Made by a program: the position numbers and the translations under genes. Below the pieces are notes generated by a model. The model did not search any database. It saw only the letters and a program-made list of their open reading frames with translations, and had not been told where the DNA came from. Positions 10,069 to 20,839 of a stretch of DNA of 64,000 nucleotides are shown in pieces. The first letter of the stretch is position 1, and each line of letters opens with the position of its first letter. The DNA comes from Isochrysis galbana (lineage: Eukaryota; Haptophyta; Isochrysidales; Isochrysidaceae). Location of the stretch: assembly GCA_018136815.1 (NCBI GenBank), contig CM030936.1, forward strand, positions 2,376,331 through 2,440,330, read 5' to 3'.

Positions 10069-10431
10069 AGTTATATTTTTCGTTATTTTTGGTCAGGTCG
10101 CCAGTAGGCCCTCATTGAAATGCTATAGAATGAGAGCTCTACTTCCTTCACCTTCCTGTAGTGAGGTGACAAGCGGGTTTGCCAGATCGTCTGATGCGTC
10201 CCAGGGTGTGCATTCCGACCTGGAGTCTGAGATAATGATATTGTCCGAGCTCAGCTGTTGCGACGAGTGCGCTAGGTGACCATGTGGCACTGAATGGTGA
10301 AGTGTGAGGTGTTGGGACACATTCAAGTATTGAAACTCAGCTGACGGCACCATTGCCAAGATACCTTGCCGCGAAATCATGTTGGCAATGAATTTCCTGC
10401 TGAACCTGACCAAAAATAACGAAATATAACT
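10069..10431. mobile_element. TIR element of 363 bp (MITE-like)
   Basis: The left end AGTTATATTTTTCGTTATTT and the inverted right end AGTTATATTTCGTTATTTTT differ by one 2-base indel; both then continue GGTCAGGT. The match is about 27 bases. The interior has no ORF of note. I could not identify a convincing target-site duplication. The size and lack of coding capacity fit a non-autonomous DNA transposon. Confidence 0.75.
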
Positions 10432-10792
10432 ACTACACTACTACCTCCGTTCCAATACTGAGGTGTCACGCAGGCTATTGTTGAAGGTGGTAGCTTGCAG
10501 GGGCTGTTGTTCGAGGACACCGACTGGGGGGTCAGTGCCGTTGCTTTCGTCGCGCGACCCCCACAGCCGTAGAAGTAAGAGCTGAGGGGTGCTTGGAGTG
10601 ATTCGATGTGGTAAAGTGTCCTTCCCACCCTTGAACTGGTGAATGCTTGCGAATCTGGCATCGGCCACCACTGAAGAATTTGTGTAGACTGACCATATTG
10701 TCCAGGTCCCACCAGTTGTGGGAACGTGTGGCCCGCTCGACAGCCACAAATTCGAAGGAAAGATTTTCATCGAATTTGTCGAGTCCATTCGA

Positions 10793-12079
10793 CTGCCCGA
10801 AACCTTCATGCACGAAGGCCGCGTGATACATAAAAAGGAATTCCTTGACTCATGGGACATAGTCGTAGGCTATGCAACAAGACTGTTAGAGCGAGCGAAA
10901 GAGCGCCCCCCCCAAGATACCAAAGGAGAGGAGCCGCACGCTTGCGGCACCCAGCCACAGGAGCCAGGGGATGCGTGTCGTATTCCATACGATGACAGAC
11001 TTTTACTTCTAACCGGTGGTTTATTTTAAGCCTCAAGGTCTCGTCGGCGACATTCTACCCCTTCTCTTACTTTCTTTCGATGTCATCAAACATTCCACGA
11101 CTGTCTTCCGTCTTCTCTTCATGCATCGGTTGTAGTCTTCCGTCTTCTCTTCGTATATCGGCGGTAGCTCCACAGCGAGGTCTGCTCTCGTTGTTCCGAC
11201 TTCTCTGTTTCGCATGTCTGTGCGCCGATGAGTTGCCTTGGTGCCGACGCTTGACAGTCCGCCCTGAGTGTGGTTAGTTTTCGCCCTGTTTGGTTTAGTT
11301 CGTGTGTGTCTGTGTGACGAGGGGCCTTTTTGAGTCCCTGCGTTGTAGTCTCTCGTGTCTACCTTGGACCTAAGAAGCTCTCATTCTCCTTCTCTCTCTT
11401 CCTCTAGCTCGCTAGCTAGCCTCGGCCCTACCCTCCAACGCCGCGCGTTGTGAGCCTCCGAACCTCCGTCTCTCTTCTCGTCCCTCGCACTCGATGGTAG
11501 AAGCTGTCAGACCCGACTTCTACTATGACCTCTCAGACATATACCCGCAAGCAACCACCTACGACTCCTTCACGGCCGCGTCAGCTGCCGGCTCGATCGA
11601 ACGGCCCTCTACCTACGAGCCAATAGTCATCGCGTGTTCGACAATGCGCTATCTCGCAGAGAAGTTAGAGTCACGGAAGACGAAAGATTCATAAGCAGAT
11701 TTAACAACATCTGGCTACACGCTGACACCGATTACTTAGGACAAGGCTCACCTACAATACTGAGATTACTTCTGATTACCAAGAAATGCAAGTATTGCGG
11801 CATATGGCGACCCTTTGACCCGAGTAATCACTCTCTCAGACCTCCTATAGCATCAGTAATGTCGTTTTCGAGTAATCTAATGCACTACTAGATACTTATA
11901 TGCGAAGTTATACTTGCGTTCTATTTTTGTATTGGCCGTCGTTTCCAATATTTGCACCCCCCCCCCCCCCCGACGCCCGACTCATTGCGGCCCAGCCACC
12001 TCCGATCTAGGAGAAAGAGCGTGGCTTCGTGAGTGTCTTCCATTGCCACGGGCGAGGCGAGAATATTAAAAAGTTTTTT
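10793..12079 (+). mobile_element. 5'-truncated LINE copy, later split by a solo LTR
   Basis: Flanked by an exact 18-base direct repeat, TTTGTCGAGTCCATTCGA (10775-10792 and 12080-12097). From 10793 it reads LPETFMHEG…FLDSWDIVVGYATRLLERA, matching LPEIFEHAG…FLDSWTTIVQHASSLLDKA of the LINE protein at 59-60 kb. After the LTR it resumes as VRVTEDERFISRFNNIWLH, matching IRVSDNETYITKMNNIWIH. Beyond about 11760 stops and frame changes accumulate. It ends AATATTAAAAAG plus a T run, like the other LINE ends. This is a dead copy, inserted before the LTR element. Confidence 0.85.
10976..11643 (+). mobile_element. Solo LTR, 668 bp
   Basis: Starts TGTCG, ends CGACA (TG…CA ends, 5-base inverted termini) and is flanked by the perfect 5-bp duplication ATGCG (10971-10975 and 11644-11648). 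It interrupts the LINE reading frame, so it inserted later. Other copies of this LTR are at 28099-29503, 36675-37312 and inverted at 45176-45811. From ATG 11494 a frame runs to the LTR end (VRPDFYYDLSDIYPQ…) and is recognisable in all four copies, one of them with a 1-base frameshift. Confidence 0.92.
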
Positions 12080-12453
12080 TTTGTCGAGTCCATTCGATGA
12101 TGTGTTGCACCCTTGAGCGTCGACGCGCGCGCTGGTGTCATGGAGATTGCGGTGACCTCTCGGCGGGGGTACCACGTTAGAACTTACAGCGTCGTATGAC
12201 ATCTTGTTAGCTAGCATTCCTAGCCACATACACCGGACGAGCCATGCGCCAATCGCGCACACCCCCATCGCGGGGTAGGGGCTCCGTTGCCGTCTTGCCG
12301 TCGAAAGGCTACGGTCCCGCAGCACTAAGCTTATACTAACACAACAATAAAACTCTGACGAATACTCTCTCACAATCGAGTTTCTAGATCCAGTATCTAG
12401 GAGTATCTACCGGCAAGATCAGCGAAACGGAAACCACCTAACTTCGAGTGGCG
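12080..12453. other. Upstream region of the EF-hand gene
   Basis: Begins with the right-hand LINE target duplication. No gene or repeat is otherwise recognised; the promoter of the EF-hand gene should lie here. Confidence 0.4.
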
Positions 12454-13864
12454 ATGGGTGCCGGTGCGGCCAAGCCCGCGCTTCCAACGGAGGAGGCGGC
12501 GAGGAGGCTATTCGACGAGATCGACACGAATCAGAACGGTAGGCTGTCCATCGATGAGTTAGTCGCCGCCGCGCAAAGCTACGCCAAGGAGATCCGACGG
12601 AGCTGGTCGCACGAGCAGATCACGGTCACTTTTGCGGCGCTTGACCTCGACCACGACGGCTCGCTCGACTTCCAGGAATTTGTTGCCGGGCTCGACATGC
12701 TGGTCGGTGCGAAGCGATCACGTGGCCTTGGGAGGAGAAGCCAGACCGAAGCTAAGCAGGCGCAAAATGCGGAGCAGATGCGGATGATTGAGGAGGCGAA
12801 GCGGCTGTCTGCAGCAGCAAATGCTTCCCTTGAGGCTGTGGGGATGGCGACTAGCGCAGGTGGTCATGCGGAGGATGAGGATAAGCACGGGCAAGCGATT
12901 GACCCAGAGGTGCTTGACAGGAGGAGATCCCAAGCGATCAACGATAAGGTGAGCGCGAAACCCGCTCGCGCTCGTGAGTGAGAGTGGTTTGCGAAGTCAT
13001 CTCAACTCTTGATTTCGCCACAGGTGCTTGCAGATAAGGAGGCCGAGAAAGCGGCTGAAGCTCTAGCGGCTGAGACCAATTTGGCAGCCCAGCAGGCAAG
13101 AAAGCAGATAGAAGAGCGTCGAAAGAAGCGGGAACAGGAGGCTGAGGAGCGAGAGGCCGCTGAGAAGGCCGCTGCAGAGGCCAAGGCCAAAGCTGAGGTG
13201 GAGGCAGAGAAGGTAGCAATGGAGGCTGAGGCCTTAAAACGGAAGGAGAAGAAGTTGGAGGCCATCGAGGCGAGGAAGGTGTGTTACATACCCAGTAACA
13301 TTTGGGGAAGCAGTAAAGATGTGCTCATTGTTCGGTGTACCATGGTAATGCAGGCTGAGAAAAAGGCGGAAGTCCAAGCACGCAAACTAGAAGAAGCCGA
13401 CAAGAAGGCCATGGCGGAGATTGAGAAGACTGCCAAGATGCAGGCCATCAAGGAACTGCGCACCGGGCAGACAGCGCAGCAAATCAATGCGGCAAGAAAG
13501 GTACGAGAAGAGGCAGAGAGGTGCGTGCCGAATTGCTGCGTTCAATCCTCCCGTTTTTATCACCAAAGGTATTGCTTGTTAGTCATGAGCGAGTGCACAA
13601 ACCGTGGCAACCCTCGCACTGACAAATCGTAGGCAGTTGAAGGAGATGGAGGAACGCGAGGAGGACGAAAAGAATCGACGAGAGTTCGAGAGCGCCATGA
13701 GGAGAGCAGAAATGGAGGGGAGAGAGATCGAGAAGAAGCTCCAGGAGACCAAAGAAGCGACTGAGGCGGCAAAGGCTAAGAGCAAGCCGTCAAAGTCAGC
13801 ACATCTTCCCTCACAGCCTCCAGAGGCAGAGCTCTTGGACGCTGCTGCAGAGCCGTCTGCATAA
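12454..13864 (+). CDS. EF-hand calcium-binding coiled-coil protein
   Basis: Exons 12454-12948, 13024-13278, 13354-13520 and 13633-13864 join in phase to 382 residues; the introns (75, 75 and 112 bp) have GTGAGC, GTGTGT and GTGCGT donors and CAG/TAG acceptors. Two canonical EF-hand loops lie near the N-terminus: DTNQNGRLSIDE (about residues 25-36) and DLDHDGSLDFQE (about 69-80), with Asp and Gly at the binding positions and Glu at position 12. The rest (about residue 160 to 350) is a long Ala/Glu/Lys-rich helix (EAEEREAAEKAAAEAKAKAE and similar), predicted coiled coil, followed by a Ser/Pro/Ala-rich tail. Likely a calcium-responsive cytoskeletal or scaffold protein, but no specific family can be named. 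The ATG at 12454 opens MGAGAAK. Confidence 0.88.
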
Positions 13865-15176
13865 TCAACAGCTGCCACAGACGAAACGTTGTTCAATGCC
13901 AATGCATCAGGGAATGCGACTCAGGAGGTGGTCGCGCAACCCTCACAAGAGAGCTGACACTCAGCACCTTTCCATGTGGCTGCCAACGTGAGCAAAGCAA
14001 CGGTTCCATACTACTACTACTACATTCATTACAAAGTCGGAAGCGGCGCTGCGCACAAATTGATGACTGGCATGCAATTTAGCACCACAGCGTTCGATTG
14101 CACGATGAAAGCTATATATGCCCTTACCTTACCCCGCAAACACTAATCTTACAATCGATCCCATGGCGCCAACCTATTGTCTATTATTATGATAGGGGTC
14201 AATGGGCGGGGATGCCTCTTAGAATAGGGGTTAGAGTAGGGGTCAGGGGGGGCCAACCTCCCCATCTACTTACTCTTAGAGTAGGGGTCAGGGGGGGTGT
14301 CTCGCGCCCGTCCCCTCAGGCACTAACGGGGCCTATCAGCAGGGCGTATGCTGTAGCATGGGTTCACGTTGACGCTGACGCGCCCTTGAGGGCCATTACA
14401 GTAGCTTGGGCAAGGTGTTAACCCATCTGGCCTCTCACAAGTGTTGACGCAGGACACGACAAGTGTTGACACAGATGAATAGATAACGTGGGCTCATATG
14501 CACAGTTCGGACCGAAATGCACGGTACTCTAAATCACCGAAGGCCCGCCTCAGCGGCCTCCTCTCTTCCCCCCCCCCCCTTTCGTATTTCCGAGGATCGC
14601 TGCCCCGGGGGCGCGGGGGAGAGCCCCTCCCCATCTTCCCGGCACGGTCCCTAGGTCCCCCTTCCTTGTTTCTTACCCCCCCCCCCCGCGGCCCTGTTTA
14701 CACCCTTGAGGGTTCCCGCGCCCCGCGCCGCCCCCCTCCCCCGTGACTTCCCGTCTTTTCCCGCCACGCCTCCCGTCCCGATGTCCGACGCTCGTGATCC
14801 TCTGCCCCGTGATGCTCCTGCGTGCTGCCCTATGTCATGTGCTGAGCCTTCGGTCGGCCCGCCAGCAGCATCCCCGCCCCCCGTCCATACGTGTGCTCCG
14901 TACCCGACGTCTCCCGGTTCCTCCCCGTCCCTCCCCACTCCCCTTGTCCATACAATTCCTTCTTATGATCCACAGCTCCACCCACACCATCACAGCTGCA
15001 AACAAGTATAGTATTGATTATTTGGTGAGCACCCCACCAAACACTCTCGGTTCGTCTCGGGGAGAGTGTTCGAATAGAGGGGCAAGCATTGCACAAGATT
15101 TCCATGGGTGGTACATAGCGACGTGCCTCCCGATGAAACATTACCCTGTGCGCTCACGGTCGTCGAAGGTGGAAGC
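13865..15176. other. Intergenic; C-rich tract and short direct repeats
   Basis: TTAGAGTAGGGGTCAGGGGG occurs twice (about 14230 and 14276), beside a similar TTAGAATAGGGG; these resemble degenerate telomere-like words but are too few to call. From about 14560 to 14900 the plus strand is C-rich with runs of 8-10 C. Long frames through it are composition artefacts. No gene supported. Confidence 0.5.
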
Positions 15177-16615
15177 TCAAGTGAACTTAGCCTCAGTATC
15201 GTCAATCCACGTTTGCGTCCATTCCCACAAGGCCGCCCTTGACGAAGGGTCTTTGGCGGCCGGAGAGACATCAGTGACCTCGCAGTCCGATATGTAAGCA
15301 CCATTCGGCAAGCCTGGTGCCAGAAGAGCATAGACCTACGGCACAATGGAGTGACGTACGCGATAATTAAAATAGTGGCTAGAAGCATGCCTATCGTAGG
15401 CGCGTTTGTCTGATGTATGCTCGCTGGCGCAGACGCCGCTCGGTGGCATGCAAATACTTCAAGCTTTCCCGAAAAATCAAAAGCTCAAAGGCAGTGAAGC
15501 TCTCGAGCCCGGGGATGCGTCATGGGCGAATGAGTTTTACGCACCGATGTCCTACAACCATCCAATGGAGATTTAAAGAAAAGGCTGGTCGGAGACAAAG
15601 GGTCAGTTAAGCGCGAGAGCAAGCCGGACGCGGCAGAGCCTGAGCCAAACTCGCGAAATAGCGAGGTGGACACTACTCCGGGGTGCACGGACAAAGAGGT
15701 CAAGCGTTGGTCAGCGGTCAGGGGCAGTCGCTGTGCGAGCTCCTGAGCGAAGAGCACGTTTGCCAACTTGGATTCGCCGTATGCCTCCTGAAATTGAAAG
15801 CATGTATTCCGGTCAGCGTGTCAAGGTGCCGCTCGCCAGGTAAGGCAAACTGCTGGCGACCGTGGCGTTGGGCTAGAGTAAGGTGCCAGAACGGTGCATA
15901 TGGCTCGTACCGATGCATCCCACTTCCTATCGCTCCACGCGGTGTCGTTCAGATCAATTGTGTCGACGATCGCGTGCGCTGATGAAGCCACCGTGACGAC
16001 GCGGGCCTCCTCGCCGGGGGCGCACAGGTGCGGCAGCAACTTAGTAGTCAACTGTTGATTTGCAACATGGCAGACTTGGAACCCCTCTTCCAGGCCATCC
16101 GACGTGACTCGTCGTTCCATGGGCCAAACGCCGGCATTGAGAAGCAGGCCCCGTAGTGGTGCATTAAGCTCTTCGGCCGCCTCGACGATCTTTTCAGCAC
16201 CCTCCACCGTCGACTTGGCGCTGCTCTGGTCGAAAGTCACGAGGGCGAGCCGCGCGGAGGCCGCGTCGGAGAGCGCGCGCACATACCGCATTGCCTCCTC
16301 ACCTTTGGCGCGGTCTCGGGCACAGAGAATGACGGCAAAGCCGCGTTGCGCGAGGAACGCCGCCGCCTCTCGCCCAATCCCATCCGAAGCTCCGGTGACC
16401 GCAATGGAGCACCCGTCAGCCAGCGCGTAGGACTCTGGCATGAGCTGGCTCAGAGCGTCACCGTCCGTGGCTCGGTGACGAACTCGGCGGAGGAGGCCCT
16501 CCCGCTCGCGCTCGACCGCGTATGCAAGCCTCTCGGCCGCCGCGATCGCGCCGCCCATCGACGGCGCCAGAGCGAGCCCAGAGCACAAGGCAGTTGCGAC
16601 GAGCATCGCTGACAT
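15177..16615 (-). CDS. Short-chain dehydrogenase/reductase, retinol-dehydrogenase-like
   Basis: An NAD(P)-dependent oxidoreductase. Exons 16615-15911, 15787-15545 and 15335-15177 join in phase to 368 residues (392 if the ATG at 16684 is used). A hydrophobic N-terminus (MLVATALCSGLAL) could be a targeting or anchor segment. The Rossmann motif TGASDGIG lies near residue 70 and LLLNAG near 155. The active site is built from a Ser in VTVASSAHA and, completed only across the first splice junction, YGESK (the YxxxK pair). The last exon supplies VYALLAPGLPNGAYISDCEV, typical of the C-terminus of the light-dependent protochlorophyllide-reductase/retinol-dehydrogenase type. Reading into intron 2 instead gives a false tail. 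The substrate cannot be told. Introns are 123 and 209 bp. Confidence 0.93.
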
Positions 16616-16684
16616 TTCTGTGAAGCCAACGGAATCTTCAGAGCGAGCGAGCGAGAGCGAGGCTTCAGACTTCACACAGCGCAA

Positions 16685-17301
16685 TCTATTCTAGTACTCT
16701 ACTACCAAGTATAGCAACCCTTGCCTAGGGGTGTAATGGTAATCGTGTAAAAAAGTTGTGTTTTCCAAATGGCCCCTGAGAATGCATTGAATTCTGAATT
16801 CACACGAGGCGCCGGAGGCAGCGCCGGAGGGAGACGCGCGCCGCAGCCTTCGCCAGAGACGCACCGGAGGCCGGACCGGAGCCGGAGCCGGAGGCGCGCC
16901 GCAAACCGTATGACGCATCATCCATCATGATCATGATTATTTTATTACTACTATTATTTTCTTGAGCGTGAGTACGAGTACTGCTATTGCCACTAGCTTA
17001 GATGGGAAATACGTATTGACCGTATTTGGCCAGAGGCCAAATACATATGTATTTGGCTGTATTTGAAGCGCGTCATGGGTTGTAGGTTGTAGGTTGTAGG
17101 CCTCTGCCTCTGTTGTATTCAGGCCTTTTGGCTTTTGGCATGAATATTTCGGCATGAGTACGAGCCTTCTTCGTTATATACCGTCTTCAATGTTCGTCGT
17201 GGTCGCGCAAGGCGTGCAGATTCGGATTCTTCCTCTCCTTCTTCTCCTCCTCGAGCTGCGTGGCCTCTTCCAGCTGCGTGGCCTCCTCGAACCGAGAGGT
17301 G
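16685..17301. other. Intergenic; GCCGGAG-rich and ATTTGGC repeats
   Basis: About 16805-16900 is rich in CGGAG/CCGGAG words. At 17010-17070 TATTTGGC recurs around the palindromic CCAAATACATATGTATTTGG. GTTGTAGG is tandemly repeated near 17085. No gene seen. Confidence 0.5.
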
Positions 17302-18660
17302 TCGTTCCGTCAATTGTGGGACATCAGTCGAATTGAGCGATCGAATGTCCACAGTTGTATATAGAGCGTTATTTTAAAATTAAATGCAGACTAGCGTAAC
17401 AACTTATTTTCCCTGCTTTCCCGCGGCGCGTGTCCCCCCCCCCCGGGGGGCGCCGTGTCGGCGCTTTTCCCCTACGTGGACAACTACATAAACATGCATT
17501 TAAGAGATATTTGCCCATGGCACCTGTGATTACTTGTAATCATGGGCACGGCGCGATGTGCATCGGTCCCCCCCGCGGAGACGCCGTGCGCATTCCAAAC
17601 TTTTTCTCTATGGGTACCTAAGGCTCACGTTTACGTAAAGTAGCCATATACGAGATGTTTCGTTGCGCAGCACGTGTGATGACTTGCAATCATATTGTGC
17701 ACGCCATGTGTGGGCACGGCGCGGTCGCCTGGGGCTCGGGAGCGGTCGCGGCACGCTCCATAGGTCAAACTTTAACAATAGTTTTTGAACGGCGTGCACC
17801 TTCATAGTACACAGTGTGAGATTCTGGTGCCAAAAGGTGACAATAAGGGCTCGCTCCAGCGGCTATCTCCCCGGGTGCCGGGGACTTTGCCGCTGCAGCG
17901 GCCGCGGAGGCCCGCCGCGCGCCGCTCCCCTCCCCCCCCTTCCCCCACTCCTCTCTGGCAGCCCAGCTTGCCACAGGGGTGTACTCGCGCGGCCAACACC
18001 AGTGGTAAGCCCCCCCCACGCTGCCTGCCGCGATGTGCCCCTTCACGCTCGCCGCGCTCACCTCCAGGTCGTTCTCGCACTTCCCCCCCTTCGCAGCGCG
18101 CAGACGAGCGCCAGAAGCCAGGTGCGAGCAGCGCGCGCGCAGCGCGAGCCCCCCGCCCGGCCTTGGCCTGGGTGTGCCATACCCAGCACCTGACCCCGCC
18201 CCAGCCCACACCCGCCTCGCAGCAAGCTTCCCTGGCTGAAAAGTCAGAGTTGGCGTCTCTCTCGGCAGGCGCGGCCGGTCAGCAGATCGGCTACAGGGCT
18301 CGAAGGGGTCGAATTGGGGGGGCAGTGCGCGTGTGTATTCGTAAGATATGTGTATGGACTGTCTGTGCGCCGCATGGCGACGCGCAGGCAGTCCATATGT
18401 GCGCGTCTAGAGCCTGATTTCTAGTGTGTGTGGCATGTTTGAAAGGGCGCACATGGTGTCCCGTGAGAAATTTCTCTTTACGTAATTGTGTGCCTTAGGG
18501 GAAAAGCATAGAAAAAAGTTGTTATGCCCACGCACGGCGCCCTAGCCTTTCCCTGAATTTTAACCATCACGTGTGAATACTGTTGTATACATAACTATGG
18601 ACATTTGATGGTTTGATGGCTCCATTCGATTGATGTCCCATAATTGATGGAACGACACCT
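17302..18660. mobile_element. Non-autonomous TIR DNA element, 1.36 kb
   Basis: The left end reads AGGTGTCGTTCCGTCAATTG (17302) and the inverted right end AGGTGTCGTTCCATCAATTA (18660). Similarity continues inward for about 70 bases through GGGACATCA, TCGAAT and AATGTCCA. A second, looser inverted pair (TAACAACTT…GCTTT) lies just inside, near 17397 and 18525. The interior is GC-rich with no recognisable transposase. A target-site duplication is not obvious. The right end abuts the start of the first LRR protein. Confidence 0.75.
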
Positions 18661-18840
18661 TGATGGAGCGTCCCACTGGTGCGGTGTGGCTGGTGGGACT
18701 GTGGAGGGTGGATTGGGTGTGCTGCAAGCTGGCTGCTACCAGCATGCAGGCTTTGGTCGCTCTGTTCTCGGTGGTGCCCGGGCGCGGCCCGCTGGCCGCT
18801 GGCTCTTCGGCTCACCTGGTCGGGCGGGTCGTCTTGACGG
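18660..18840 (-). repeat. Dispersed DDPP repeat, copy 1
   Basis: On the minus strand this matches the repeat at 44001-44262: DDPPDQV followed by a Gly/Pro/Arg-rich stretch, then QHTQSTLHSPT-like sequence against QHTSITTHSHT. The first LRR gene's N-terminal frame is simply the antisense of it. The repeat's own 5' part (MERAPPP…) is missing here. Confidence 0.65.
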
Positions 18841-19736
18841 CCTTGAACAATCTCCAAAATCTCGATCTTGGGTGGAACAACATTGGCCCAGAGGGGATGG
18901 AGGCATTTGCTGAGGCTCTATCCAAGGGGGCCTTGAACAATCTCAAAAACCTCGTGCTTGCTAAAAACAGAATTGACGATAAGGGCATGAAGGTATTTGC
19001 AGAGGCCATATCCGAGGGGGCCTTGAACAATCTCGAAAATCTCGATCTCTACAACAACAACAATATTGGCGATGAGGGGATGAAGGCATTCGCTGAGGCC
19101 CTATCCAAGGGGGCCTTGAACAATCTCCAAAATCTCGATCTTCGATGGAATCAGATTGGTGATGAGGGGATGAAGGCATTTACAAAGGCTATATCCAAGG
19201 GGGCCTTGAACAATCTCACATACCTCAAGCTCTCCTACAACAAAATTGGCATTGAGGGAATGGAGGCATTTGCAAGGGCCATATCCAAGGGGGCCTTGAA
19301 CAATCTCAAAGATCTCGTTCTCGACAGCAACAATATTGGAGATGAGGGAATGAAGGCATTTGTGAAAGCTTTACACCAGGGGGCTCTGAACTATCTCCAA
19401 TCACTCGATCTCTCGTTCAACTTTATCGGCAACGAAGGGATGAAGGTCTTTGTAGAGGCCGTATCCAAGAGGGCTCTGGACAATCTCAAAGATATTGAAC
19501 TCAGGGGCAATCGGATAAACCTCGAGAATATGAAAGCCTTTGCAGAGGCCCTTGGCAAGGGGGCCTTAGACAATCTCGAAACACTCGATTTCTCGTACAA
19601 CTCGATTATTGGCGACGAGGATAGGAAAATTATTGCAGAGGTCCTATGGGAGGGGGGCTTCGAGATTGCTCAATTCGAAACGATTGAGATACTCAGAGCT
19701 ACAAGATTGAGTACGCCCGTAAGTAAGAGCTCTTGA
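18663..19736 (+). CDS. LRR-array protein 1 (RNI/NLR-type repeats)
   Basis: About nine leucine-rich repeats of 30 residues (90 bp), consensus ALNNLxxLDLxxNxIGDEGMKAFAEALSKG, from about 18838 to 19650. The repeats are of the ribonuclease-inhibitor type used for protein-protein contacts, and they are similar enough at DNA level to suggest recent expansion. The preceding ~58 residues (MERPTGAVWLVG…) are the antisense of a dispersed repeat, so either the gene acquired a new start or the array was cut and the true N-terminus lost. No NACHT, kinase or membrane segment is seen. A Fanzor-type fragment follows within about 50 bp. Repeats 8 and 9 are degenerate. The start codon is uncertain; the array is certain. 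Confidence 0.75.
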   Translation: MERPTGAVWLVGLWRVDWVCCKLAATSMQALVALFSVVPGRGPLAAGSSAHLVGRVVLTALNNLQNLDLGWNNIGPEGMEAFAEALSKGALNNLKNLVLAKNRIDDKGMKVFAEAISEGALNNLENLDLYNNNNIGDEGMKAFAEALSKGALNNLQNLDLRWNQIGDEGMKAFTKAISKGALNNLTYLKLSYNKIGIEGMEAFARAISKGALNNLKDLVLDSNNIGDEGMKAFVKALHQGALNYLQSLDLSFNFIGNEGMKVFVEAVSKRALDNLKDIELRGNRINLENMKAFAEALGKGALDNLETLDFSYNSIIGDEDRKIIAEVLWEGGFEIAQFETIEILRATRLSTPVSKSS

Positions 19737-19744
19737 ATTGTTCG

Positions 19745-19993
19745 CCCCTCCACACCACCGCCTTCTCCCATACCACCACCCTCTCCCCCCGCCGCCCTCG
19801 GTGCCACAAAGCAGCCGAGTCCATGGGACCATGTTGCGTACTCTCTCCCTTCTCTTCCAACAATCGTGACACGGATCGTGATGAACTGGCGTGCATGCAA
19901 ATGCTTCTGGCTGGGTTTCAAGGCATGTGTTACGGCACCAGGCCGAAGTGGCTGTGCTCGGGGGGGAGTAGCTCTATGATGCGTATTGTGTAG
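19745..19993 (+). pseudogene. Fanzor-like C-terminal fragment (RuvC-III part), copy 1
   Basis: Positions 19788-19966 are nearly identical to 23856-24034. The frame gives RPRCHKAAESMGPCC…NNRDTDRDELACMQML, i.e. the second Cys pair of a zinc ribbon followed by NRD, the site of the last RuvC aspartate in TnpB/Fanzor. Everything upstream (RuvC-I, RuvC-II, the first Cys pair) is absent. It cannot be functional alone. One residue differs from the other copy (PCC-V versus PCC-A). Confidence 0.65.
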
Positions 19994-20200
19994 ATTGAAA
20001 GAGTGTCAGTCATTGTTTTTCTCATGTCTTGTAATTTTTTGTATGAGCTGAGTGACACGCGGAACTTTTGGGGGGAGGGCGGCTAGCTAGGTGTGTGTAC
20101 ATTATTGATCAAGTATAGATTGAAAGAGTGTCAGTCATTGTTTTTTTCATGTCTTGTAATTTTTTGTATGAGCTGAGTGACACGCGAAACTTTTGGGTCC
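19994..20200. repeat. Direct duplication of about 86 bp
   Basis: TAGATTGAAAGAGTGTCAGT and the next ~65 bases, to GACACGCG-AACTTTTGGG, occur at about 19991-20077 and again at 20115-20200. On the minus strand both encode the same C-terminus, VTQLIQKITRHEKNND then stop, so the end of a coding sequence was duplicated. Confidence 0.85.
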
Positions 20201-20643
20201 AAATCGTGGAGGAGTTGGACCAGGGCGTACCCGACGTGTCGGGTGCCGTGATGGATCGTTCTGCGTCGTCGGATTTGCTCGTGAGCAAATCGCTCCAGCA
20301 TGTGCGCACGCGAACGTTTCCATAGAAATCCGCGTTCGCCTTTGATGTGCATCAAGGTGGCACGCTGGAGCTCTGCGGAAGCATTGTCTCTCATTTGGAA
20401 GGGCACCGGAGCGTGCCCGGAGATCCATGATTTCCTACTGTGATACCTTTTCGCACAGACCCTAAGATGACGTCGTCCCTTGAGTATGATCCGCGATGCG
20501 ATTTCCAGTGCGCTCCTCGCCTCATGCCAAAGATCCATCGAGCGCGGAGGTGCGAGGTAAACGTCAGGTAGCCCACCAAGATACTTGTTCGAATGTGTCA
20601 CGGCAAGTCTTCTCACTCCCATCAAAGGAAGCCATCGACACAC
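20131..20643 (-). pseudogene. Possible reverse-transcriptase thumb fragment (non-LTR)
   Basis: A 170-residue frame without introns. THSNKYLGGLPDVYLAPP followed by a helical stretch and LRVCAKRYHSRKSWISGH resembles the region just after the LINE polymerase core, where a KYLG motif leads into a thumb-like helical domain. The catalytic YxDD block is not present. A 55-bp piece of the same sequence (RVCAKRYHSRKSWISGH) recurs in opposite orientation at 22619-22673, directly beside the IS-like transposase. Assignment is tentative. Confidence 0.4.
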
Positions 20644-20839
20644 AAAAAAAAGAGGAGCGCTTTCAGCAGCACATCGAAGAGTGCCGCTTCGGCGCAGCGG
20701 TGAGAATACAAGATCTCGATACCGGTGAAGGAGCTACTCGATTGCTTGAGACGTCGCCCCTTGCGATACATTTCTTGCAGACGGACCTCCGAAAAATACA
20801 ACCAAGTACCTGCACATCTCCCGATGTATCTCAGATGCG

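Noticed and set aside
14200-14300. Interstitial telomere repeats
   Set aside because: Only two or three imperfect TTAGAGTAGGGG words; not a tandem array.
14743-15297. Long plus-strand frame in the C-rich region
   Set aside because: Composition is set by C-runs (Pro/Arg/Leu/Ser); no domain, no homologue pattern, and it runs antisense into the last exon of the SDR gene.
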